Origin: Candidatus Latescibacterota bacterium
GTDB taxonomy: Bacteria; Latescibacterota; 4484-107; B68-G9
Direction: 5' to 3'
DNA length: 5,768 bases
Assembly: GCA_012962735.1 (NCBI GenBank)
Contig: DTXA01000370.1
Coordinates: 1-5,768, forward strand
Under the pieces are notes generated by a model that saw nothing but the letters and a program-made list of their open reading frames with translations, searched no databases and was not told the origin of the DNA. The position numbers were made by a program, and so were the translations under genes. Below, one piece after another: positions 1-5,372 of the stretch; positions within the stretch are counted from its first letter, which is position 1, and each line of letters opens with the position of its first letter.

Positions 1-1
1 T

Positions 2-157
2 CACCTGGTCTGCCATCGTCAGCGCATCCTTATATCTAAGGTCTATCTCGTGCTGGTGTGGTACTACTGGGAATGGATTCTGAGGGAAAAGCTGGGGGAG
101 GGGGGGGGGCTGATCAAGACCGTCCGGGGGATCGGCTATAAGCTCGAGGCAAGATAG
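2..157 (+). CDS. Response regulator, OmpR/PhoB-type DNA-binding C-terminus (partial)
   Basis: This is the 3' end of a gene whose start lies outside the window. The last 15 residues, LIKTVRGIGYKLEAR, followed by a TAG stop, match the terminal strands and wing of the OmpR/PhoB winged-helix domain (family pattern I-x-T-V-R-G-x-G-Y-x-L). They are preceded by LREKLGEGGG, which fits the 'LRxKL' end of the recognition helix. Such proteins are cytoplasmic transcription factors phosphorylated by a partner histidine kinase. Upstream of residue W-E-W the match is poor: the stretch usually reading roughly 'TVDVHIS' before LRxKL is not visible, and about 12 to 15 residues seem to be missing. The other two forward frames hit stops at 37-39 and 81-83, so a simple single frame change does not restore it. 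The fragment may therefore be divergent, decayed or affected by base errors; it contains a run of ten G. The receiver domain is not in the window. Confidence 0.72.
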   Translation, partial: HLVCHRQRILISKVYLVLVWYYWEWILREKLGEGGGLIKTVRGIGYKLEAR

Positions 158-208
158 CCCCAGAAGGTTCCTCAAGGCTTAAGCTGGTCCTGTAGGTCGC
201 TCTAAGTT

Positions 209-216
209 GAGGTGAT
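209..216 (+). promoter_or_regulatory. Strong Shine-Dalgarno site for the DUF362 gene
   Basis: The bases GAGGTGAT (continuing to C at 217) are an almost perfect complement to the conserved 3' end of 16S rRNA and lie 5 bases before the ATG at 222. This fixes the start of the DUF362 gene. The 64-base gap after the response-regulator stop shows no convincing promoter or terminator, so read-through from upstream is plausible. Confidence 0.75.
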
Positions 217-221
217 CAAGT

Positions 222-1411
222 ATGCTAAGGTCTCAGGTTGGAATATCGAAGTGCAAGGATTACGATAGGGTGGAGGAGGCGGTCAGGAGTTCGGTCGAGC
301 TTATAGGCGGCATCGGCTCCGTTGTCCTTCCGGGCCAGAAGGTAGTCGTAAAGCCGAACTTGCTCTGCGCCGCCCCTCCGGAGGCTGCCATAACCACCCA
401 TCCTGCGGTAGTGGAGGCTGTTGTCAAGCTCGTCGTGGAGGCGGGGGGGAGGCCATAATAGCCGACAGCCCAGGGACGAGCATACCTTACATCGAGAAGG
501 GGCTGAAGAGGATCTACCGTGCCACCGGGATGGAGGATGTGGCCGAGAGGAGGGGAGCTCGCTTGAACTTTGACACTTCGGTCTCGGAAGTCCCATATCC
601 CGAAGCCTCGGTTGCAAAGCGCTTGGAGATCATAAGGCCGGCTCTGGAGGCGGATCTAGTGATAAACGTTCCCAAGCTCAAGACCCATGTGTACACGACC
701 TTCTCTGGGGCTGTGAAGAACCTCTTCGGCCTGGTGCCGGGGTACACTAAGGCGGGATATCATGCGAAGTTTAATAATCTTATCTACTTCTCCAAGATGC
801 TCTTGGACATCTTCAACTTCGTGAGGCCAGCTTTGAACGTGATGGACGGGGTTGTAGCATTAGAGGGGGATGGGCCGGGATGGCACGGCCATCCGAGGAA
901 GGTGGGGGTGGTGATGGCTAGCCTGGACGGACTTGCTTTGGACGTCGCGGCATGTCGTCTCGTAGGGATACACCCCGAGAGGGTCCCCACGCTGGAGATA
1001 GCCAGGGAGCAGGGGCTTGTGGACTTCGAGGGGATAGAGATAAAGGGATGCCAGGAGAAGTTCGTGGGGTTCAAGATGCCCTCCGTCTGCCGGGACCCGG
1101 CCGGATACGTCCAAAGCGGGTTTTTCAGGTCTTTCGTCCACCCTGTTTTGATATCTATGCTCACCGCCCGACCTGTCCCGATCGAGGATAGATGCTCGGG
1201 ATGCGGCACATGCCTCAGCGCGTGCCCGAGGGGGGCGATAGAGGTCAGGGGCGGGGTTGCCGTGGTGGACCACGATCTGTGCATAAGATGCTATTGTTGT
1301 CATGAGCTATGCCCATATGCCGCTATAGACCTCAGGACCTCATGGCTAGGAAGACTGTTACGCAGGACGGGGGTTATGGGGAGATGGAGCCGAGGGGAAA
1401 TTTCTCAATAG
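222..1411 (+). CDS. DUF362 family iron-sulfur protein with C-terminal 2x[4Fe-4S] ferredoxin domain, frameshifted
   Basis: As sequenced, the gene is split. The first part reads from ATG 222 to a TAA at 456-458, and the rest continues one frame over to the TAG at 1409-1411. Adding one G to the seven-G run at 443-449 rejoins the two into a 396-residue protein with AGGEAIIADSPG across the join, the sequence expected in DUF362 proteins. DUF362 hallmarks in order are VVVKPNLL (about residues 41-48), TTHPAVVEAVV, the IADSPG loop, INVPKLKTH, GAVKNLFG, MDGVVALEGDGP and a C-terminal double ferredoxin. The ferredoxin cysteines in corrected numbering are 325, 328, 331, 335 (CxxCxxCxxxCP) and 354, 357, 360, 364 (the same spacing). 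No signal peptide or membrane segment is visible, so the protein should be cytoplasmic. The family's biochemical role is largely unsettled; the clusters suggest electron transfer or iron-sulfur chemistry. The 3' end overlaps the next gene, suggesting cotranscription. Family assignment is firm; whether the frameshift is real is not known. Confidence 0.9.
443..449 (+). other. G homopolymer at frameshift site
   Basis: A run of seven G inside the DUF362 gene marks the exact place where the reading frame changes. Eight G would give an uninterrupted frame and a family-consistent protein sequence. The run could be a base-calling or assembly error, a true mutation, or a slippery tract. Confidence 0.85.
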
Positions 1412-1863
1412 AAGGTGCTAAGATAACATTGTTTGAGGCAAGTATTTATGAAGACCGGTTCGGGAGGGCGGAGTCCAATCTCCACTTCCTCAAGTTCGAG
1501 GAAGGGGAGAAGCTCGAGGTGAGGGCGATATATACGGTGAGCATAGAGGATATGGAGATAAGGGAGGAGAACGAGGAGGGTAGGGTCCTGGTGGAGGCCC
1601 AAGGCGGGGGAAGTTTCAGGTTCTTCGACGGGGAGGATGTTTTGATATTCGAGGGGGACTGGAAGGTGGAGGCGAAGGATACGATGATATTGGTGGAGAA
1701 TAACATAGTAAAGGATCTGGTCGTGGTTGGGGTCTATTCTGGGGAGGGGAGAAATTATTACGAGGGAAACAGGATATCTGGAAGGATGGCCTTGAAACTT
1801 TCGGGACTTACTGAGAGTGGGATAGGCTCTTATAGCATAGAGGGGGGAGGGGTTATAAGTTGA
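1384..1863 (+). CDS. Hypothetical protein, acidic and strand-rich
   Basis: I do not recognise the family. With the ATG at 1384 the product is 159 residues, rich in Glu, Gly, Val and Ile in an alternating hydrophobic/charged pattern that predicts mostly beta strands (for example EKLEVRAIYTVSIEDMEI and TMILVENNIVKDLVVVGVYS). There is no signal peptide, membrane helix or cysteine motif, so a soluble cytoplasmic beta-sandwich or barrel is the best structural guess. The start is uncertain. ATG 1384 overlaps the DUF362 gene by 28 bases and has a G-rich stretch (1365-1373) about 10 bases upstream. An in-frame ATG at 1342, an ATG at 1309 and a TTG at 1429 (with AAGGTG at 1412-1417) are alternatives. 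Coding is supported by the long open frame, by codon use like that of its neighbours (AGG, ATA) and by tight packing between genes. Its overlap with the DUF362 gene suggests that the two are cotranscribed. Confidence 0.7.
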   Translation: MEPRGNFSIEGAKITLFEASIYEDRFGRAESNLHFLKFEEGEKLEVRAIYTVSIEDMEIREENEEGRVLVEAQGGGSFRFFDGEDVLIFEGDWKVEAKDTMILVENNIVKDLVVVGVYSGEGRNYYEGNRISGRMALKLSGLTESGIGSYSIEGGGVIS

Positions 1864-2821
1864 CCATAACAGCGCTGTCGGTCCCTGCGGATGCGAAAGC
1901 TGCCTCTATTATCGCTATTACGGACTTAGCTTCCTCGGGCTTCACAGCGAGTTCCTCGCCGAGGTTGAGAACTGCTGATATGTTCTCGTAGAAGCCCTTG
2001 GGATTTCCGACCACGTTCTGGACCTCTACCTCGCCCCTCGATGTCCTAACGATCGCCCTTCCGCCCTGGTATATAAGTGCCCCCTCCTCCCCCCTTATAT
2101 GCCACCTCGGGCGGCCAAGCCATGATACATTGCTCACCTCGATGCCGGCGAGCAGGCCATCCTCGAATTTGGTTATCACGAGGGCATGTGTGTCCACACC
2201 CACATCCCATACCCTGGTCTGGAGGTCGGCAAACACAAGCTTGGGTCGAGAATTCACAAGCTGGACTACCTGGTCCAAAAGGTGGCATCCCCAATCGTAG
2301 AGAAATCCCCCTCCCGCCTCCTTCTTCGCCCTCCACCCCCCCGGCCTTACGAACATATCCATGGCGGAATCTATCGAGAAAACCTCCCCTAAGATTCCAT
2401 CGTCCAAGACCTTCTTCACTGTCAGGTAATCAGTGTCCCAGCGGCGGTTTTGCCTCACGCTCAATATCCTCCGGTTCCTCCTGCTCGCCTCTATCATCTC
2501 GTCCGCCTCCCTGACGCTCAAGCACATGGGTTTTTCCGTCACCACATGCTTTCCTGCTTCTAAGGCCCCTATGGCTATCTCGGCATGGGTGTCGTTGGGG
2601 GTGGCGACGACCACCAGGTCAACCTTGGGGTCCTCGAGCACTTCTTCCAAGCAGGAGAAGATCTTGACGCCGAACTCCGAGCGGGCCTCGTTTCTCCTCT
2701 TTCGGTCTAAGTCACAACAACCGTATAGCTCAAGGCCAGGGATGGATCGGATGGTGTTGCAGTGGTAATACTTGGTGTTAAATCCTCTTCCGTATCCTAC
2801 GACTACTACGTTGATACACAT
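1853..2821 (-). CDS. Gfo/Idh/MocA family NAD(P)-dependent oxidoreductase
   Basis: A 322-residue protein, typical in length for the family, which oxidises or reduces sugars, inositols and related compounds with NAD(P). The N-terminal Rossmann fold starts at once with INVVVVGYGRGF (GYG at residues 9-11), then an acidic strand end (CCDLD, about 35-39), VVVATPNDTH (about 70-79) and the diagnostic GKHVVTEKPM, whose EKP (96-98) carries the catalytic-region lysine. The C-terminal domain shows GGWR, then GGGFLYDWGCHLLDQ (170-184), where Asp176, His180 and Asp183 match the family's D-x-G-x-H-x-x-D pattern. The ATG at 2821 was chosen because the Rossmann strand begins two residues later; an upstream in-frame GTG at 2851 adds ten unconserved residues and has no visible ribosome site. 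The start lies 44 bases inside the end of the upstream radical SAM gene, so the two are cotranscribed and probably translationally coupled. The substrate cannot be told from the sequence. Confidence 0.92.
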   Translation of the reverse strand: MCINVVVVGYGRGFNTKYYHCNTIRSIPGLELYGCCDLDRKRRNEARSEFGVKIFSCLEEVLEDPKVDLVVVATPNDTHAEIAIGALEAGKHVVTEKPMCLSVREADEMIEASRRNRRILSVRQNRRWDTDYLTVKKVLDDGILGEVFSIDSAMDMFVRPGGWRAKKEAGGGFLYDWGCHLLDQVVQLVNSRPKLVFADLQTRVWDVGVDTHALVITKFEDGLLAGIEVSNVSWLGRPRWHIRGEEGALIYQGGRAIVRTSRGEVEVQNVVGNPKGFYENISAVLNLGEELAVKPEEAKSVIAIIEAAFASAGTDSAVMVNL

Positions 2822-3770
2822 AGATCCTGAAGGTGTCCGTAAGAAGTTCACATAGGGACTTCTCGCTGTTCGCCCTCGAACTTATGTAACAACCTTCGCA
2901 GCTTATGCGCTTCGGGAAACCCCTGAGGAGCTCCTCCAGCGTATCGAAGCTTCCGTCCGGATACATAGCACAGAGGACGAACCTTCCATCGGGGTTCACG
3001 GTGACGAAGCGGGTTCCAGCCCTGCATCCTGGGAATTTTCCTTCGGATAGGAACTTATAATATCTCCTCAACACCTTAGGGGAGGTGATCGTAAGTCCCC
3101 TCCTGTACCACTCCGAAAGTCGGGGAAGTAGCCTCCCGAACTCCTCCGCCCCCTCCCTGTCCGGCAGGAGGCTAGCATCTCCTGTGCGCAGAGGAGTGTA
3201 CACGCTGAAGTTGATGTTCGCTCCCCATCTTTCAGCGGTCCTAATCAGGTCCGGTATGTCCCTTATGTTGTCCTTCCTTATCACGGACTCCAAGGTCACG
3301 TCAAAGTTCCCCAGCGATGTTATCTTAGGCACGAGGCCGGACAGATGTGCATAGAGTCCTGGGATGTTTCTACTTTCGTCATGACGTTCGTCCGGATGGT
3401 CCAAGGAGATGGAAAAGTGGTCCACTCCTGCAGCCTTCAGGTTAGAGTATCCTTCGAAGGTTAGAAGGGAGCCGTTTGTGACGAGAACTATATACGGTAG
3501 GTCTCCGAGCGCCCTTATCCCTCTTATTATCTCGTACACATCTTCCCTAAGCAGGGGCTCGCCTCCCGAGACCTGGACGAGCACGGGCTTCAATTCCCTG
3601 CATATCCTCACGAACCTCTCTGGACCAGCCCTGACCTCCCCATCTATCGCTCCACCCTTGTCGCAATGCTTACAATTTCCTGTACAGGAGTGCGTTATCT
3701 CTAAGGAGATCATCAGGGGCCTCTTCTTCAGGAGGCCGAGGGCTCCCCTCAGGAGAAAGCCGAGAACCAC
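2778..3770 (-). CDS. Radical SAM protein with SPASM-like C-terminal cysteine region
   Basis: A 330-residue enzyme. The radical SAM core is marked by ITHSCTGNCKHC, with cluster ligands Cys29, Cys33 and Cys36 (CxxxCxxC), the SAM-binding GGEP at 69-72, TNG at 98-100 and SISLD at 120-124. Such enzymes cleave S-adenosylmethionine at a [4Fe-4S] cluster to start radical chemistry. The C-terminal part has Cys249 (GCRAG), Cys267 (FVLCAMYPDG), Cys291 and Cys294 (CEGC), with Cys307 behind. This resembles a shortened SPASM/twitch domain able to hold an auxiliary iron-sulfur cluster. The first 19 residues are hydrophobic and basic (MVLGFLLRGALGLLKKRPL), possibly a membrane-contact helix, as in some lipid-acting radical SAM proteins. 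The start is a GTG at 3770, supported by GGAGGG (3777-3782) six bases upstream. The 3' end overlaps the oxidoreductase gene. The substrate is unknown: a peptide, sugar, cofactor or lipid are all possible. Confidence 0.9.
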   Translation of the reverse strand: MVLGFLLRGALGLLKKRPLMISLEITHSCTGNCKHCDKGGAIDGEVRAGPERFVRICRELKPVLVQVSGGEPLLREDVYEIIRGIRALGDLPYIVLVTNGSLLTFEGYSNLKAAGVDHFSISLDHPDERHDESRNIPGLYAHLSGLVPKITSLGNFDVTLESVIRKDNIRDIPDLIRTAERWGANINFSVYTPLRTGDASLLPDREGAEEFGRLLPRLSEWYRRGLTITSPKVLRRYYKFLSEGKFPGCRAGTRFVTVNPDGRFVLCAMYPDGSFDTLEELLRGFPKRISCEGCYISSRANSEKSLCELLTDTFRIYVYQRSSRRIRKRI

Positions 3771-3776
3771 GATGGA

Positions 3777-3782
3777 CCCTCC
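3777..3782 (-). promoter_or_regulatory. Shine-Dalgarno site of the radical SAM gene (supports GTG start)
   Basis: On the minus strand the bases read GGAGGG, six bases before the GTG at 3770. No ATG in this frame has comparable spacing, so this site decides the start. Confidence 0.7.
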
Positions 3783-3819
3783 AAAAGGAGCTTTTCCGGG
3801 CTATCTCAGGAACACACAA

Positions 3820-3848
3820 AATATACATATTATCGGCTACATCGACAA
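3820..3848 (-). promoter_or_regulatory. Candidate sigma70-type promoter for the radical SAM/oxidoreductase unit
   Basis: On the minus strand TTGTCG (3843-3848) and TATATT (3820-3825) are separated by exactly 17 bases and match the TTGACA and TATAAT consensus at 4 of 6 and 5 of 6 positions. Transcription would start near 3813, giving a leader of roughly 40 bases before the GTG at 3770. The same AT-rich patch holds TATTAT on the plus strand (3828-3833), which could serve the rightward operon, but no good -35 box accompanies it. If the host were archaeal, the patch could instead be a TATA box. Confidence 0.42.
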
Positions 3849-3899
3849 GGGAGATTTTGAGGGTCTTGATTTTCTGGAGAAAGTTCTTAACTTCTGGTG

Positions 3900-3905
3900 A
3901 GGAGG
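3900..3905 (+). promoter_or_regulatory. Shine-Dalgarno site that leaves two possible starts for the flippase-like gene
   Basis: AGGAGG is only one base from the ATG at 3907 but seven bases from an in-frame GTG at 3913. The better spacing favours the GTG. An upstream GGTGA (3896-3900) could serve the ATG with six-base spacing. Confidence 0.55.
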
Positions 3906-3906
3906 G

Positions 3907-4941
3907 ATGGCCGTGAGACTGTCCAGGAGGGGTATAAGTAAGGGTCTTAAACTCTTCGTCCTCCTTTCCATCTTGGGGTTTGCCTTTGTATTTTACGTAA
4001 CAGGCTCCAGGAGAACGATATCTGCTTTCGGGTCGTTCAGATTGGAATACATATGGCTTCTCCTTCTCCTCGTCCTCGGGGATTACGTACTTGGGACCTT
4101 CAGGATCTACATATTTGCAAGGAGGATAAACTCAGGTGGTTCGTTTCGGAATTGTTTCCGGGCGAACTTGGCCAACATATTCATGGCCGCTGTGACCCCG
4201 TTCCAGACCGGAGGAGGTATAGCTCAGATCTATATCCTCAACAGGTCGGGGGTCTCGGTTTCCGGGGCGCTCTCTGTGAGCATAGTCAACTTCATAGCTA
4301 CGTTAGGGATCCTCTTGGCAGCCGTAATATTTCTCATCAAATCGACCAGCAAGGAGATCACTGGAGTCCCGTTTAAGTTCGTGGTCAGCTTGAGCAGTTT
4401 TCTCTTCTACTTTGCCTTCGGCCTTTTCCTCTTTTTCACGATAAGGCCCACGGTCTTCACACAAGTCGTGGCCAGGATCGGGACCTGGCTGAGGGTGGTC
4501 CGTCGCAGGGGCCATACGGATGGAGGAAGGCACGAGCTTACCCGGAAGTTGCTGGAGCTTGTAGACCAGTATCAGAGGTATATGGGCTATTATTGGAGGG
4601 AAGCTAAGGGGGCTTTGATCTTGAATTTAATCTTGACGGCGGTCCTCTACTTCAACAAGTGCATGGTCGCATATGTCGTCCTTTTGGGCATGGGCGTCCA
4701 TGCCCCAGTGTGGAGGGTTGTATCGGTCTCGCTGCTGATAATATTCCTGCTCTATTTCGCCCCTACCCCTGGGGCGAGCCTGGTGGCGGAGACGAGCGCC
4801 TCGGCCCTTATGTCCGTCTTCGTCCCATCACATATGCTTATGGTCTTCACCTTTCTGTGGAGGTCCTTTGGTACATATTTGGGAGTGGCCTTAGGGGGAT
4901 TTATACTTCTCAAGGAGCTGGCATCGGAGGTCAAAGGATGA
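3907..4941 (+). CDS. Flippase-like integral membrane protein (LPG synthase transmembrane family, PF03706-like)
   Basis: A 344-residue polytopic membrane protein. Hydrophobic segments are visible at about residues 16-33, 48-70, 118-144, 157-180, 234-260, 268-294 and 310-336. The family signatures are TPFQTGGGIAQIY (97-109), typical of the aminoacyl-phosphatidylglycerol synthase/flippase transmembrane module, and APTPGASLVAE (285-295), the conserved late-helix motif (often PTPGG or PTPGA followed by E). It resembles the free-standing transmembrane domain, without the aminoacyltransferase half of MprF. Proteins of this family are linked to moving or handling lipids or lipid-linked compounds across the membrane; the substrate here is unknown. 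A basic loop (about 196-214) between two segments is probably cytoplasmic. The start is ATG 3907 or GTG 3913 (two residues shorter), the latter better placed for AGGAGG. The stop overlaps the next start in ATGA, so the genes are translationally coupled. It is transcribed divergently from the radical SAM gene across about 136 bases. Confidence 0.88.
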   Translation: MAVRLSRRGISKGLKLFVLLSILGFAFVFYVTGSRRTISAFGSFRLEYIWLLLLLVLGDYVLGTFRIYIFARRINSGGSFRNCFRANLANIFMAAVTPFQTGGGIAQIYILNRSGVSVSGALSVSIVNFIATLGILLAAVIFLIKSTSKEITGVPFKFVVSLSSFLFYFAFGLFLFFTIRPTVFTQVVARIGTWLRVVRRRGHTDGGRHELTRKLLELVDQYQRYMGYYWREAKGALILNLILTAVLYFNKCMVAYVVLLGMGVHAPVWRVVSVSLLIIFLLYFAPTPGASLVAETSASALMSVFVPSHMLMVFTFLWRSFGTYLGVALGGFILLKELASEVKG

Positions 4942-5372
4942 GGTTAGAGGGGCGGATAACCATAGGAGCACCTGCTGATGATGTCTTCTCGGTAGTATCC
5001 AACATCTCATTCTGGCCGAAGATATTTGAAGGCCTGATAACGGATATATCCGAAGTGACACCCACAGGGGCAGGAGTTCAAGTCATATGGACGTATAAGG
5101 TTATGGGAATAAAACTGAAGGGGAAGGCCATCCTGGAGGAGACATCGCCGAAAAGGAGGTTGAGGGTGAGGATAGAGGCGATATCCGAGTTCCTCTGGAC
5201 ATTGAACTTGAAGCAACACAAAGACTCGACCGATCTTCTCTCGGTCCTGGAATACGATGTCCCGCGTAAAGGACTCGGGAAGCTCCTTGCGCGCTGGACC
5301 GAGGGTGGACAGGTGGAGGCCCAGATGGAAAGGGTCCTGGCAAACATAAAGAGGCTTATGGAGGAAAGATGA
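4938..5372 (+). CDS. SRPBCC (START-like/polyketide cyclase-type) ligand-binding protein
   Basis: A 144-residue protein of the usual size for a single SRPBCC helix-grip domain, a fold with a deep hydrophobic cavity for lipids or other apolar ligands. The pattern is clear: an opening strand and helix, ITIGAPADDVFSVVSNISFWPKIFEG (about residues 7-32, with the conserved A-P-x-x-V-F and W-P-x), then alternating strands (VIWTYKVMGIKLKGKAIL, RLRVRIEAI, FLWTLNLKQH, LSVLEYDVPRK), and a long amphipathic C-terminal helix ending in ANIKRLMEER. No signal peptide is seen, so it should be cytoplasmic, perhaps meeting the membrane protein encoded just before it. The start ATG 4938 is chosen because it forms ATGA with the preceding stop and follows GGAGG at 4926-4930 by seven bases; the open frame extends further upstream, but only inside the flippase-like gene. 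Its own stop overlaps the kinase start in a second ATGA. The ligand is unknown. Confidence 0.85.
   Translation: MRLEGRITIGAPADDVFSVVSNISFWPKIFEGLITDISEVTPTGAGVQVIWTYKVMGIKLKGKAILEETSPKRRLRVRIEAISEFLWTLNLKQHKDSTDLLSVLEYDVPRKGLGKLLARWTEGGQVEAQMERVLANIKRLMEER

Noticed and set aside
100..109. Ten-G run considered as a G-quadruplex or regulatory tract
   Set aside because: A single run without further spaced G runs of fitting length; it lies within a coding region and reads as Gly codons.
177..184. Palindrome GCTTAAGC between the response regulator and the DUF362 gene
   Set aside because: Too short, with no loop or T run to act as a terminator; an eight-base palindrome is expected by chance.
784..1284. 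Open frame of 166 residues on the minus strand
   Set aside because: Antisense to the DUF362 ferredoxin region, whose cysteine motifs show that the plus strand is coding.
2077..2514. Open frame of 145 residues on the plus strand
   Set aside because: Antisense to the conserved oxidoreductase; low-complexity, proline-rich translation typical of a shadow frame.
3409..3900. Open frame of 163 residues on the plus strand, ending just before the flippase-like gene
   Set aside because: Nearly all of it is antisense to the well-supported radical SAM gene; the translation is Ser/Pro/Arg-rich with no family features, and there is no ribosome site.
4659..4937. Upstream extension of the SRPBCC frame by 93 residues
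   Set aside because: It lies wholly inside the flippase-like gene in another frame and has no SRPBCC similarity; the ATGA overlap at 4938 marks the real start.
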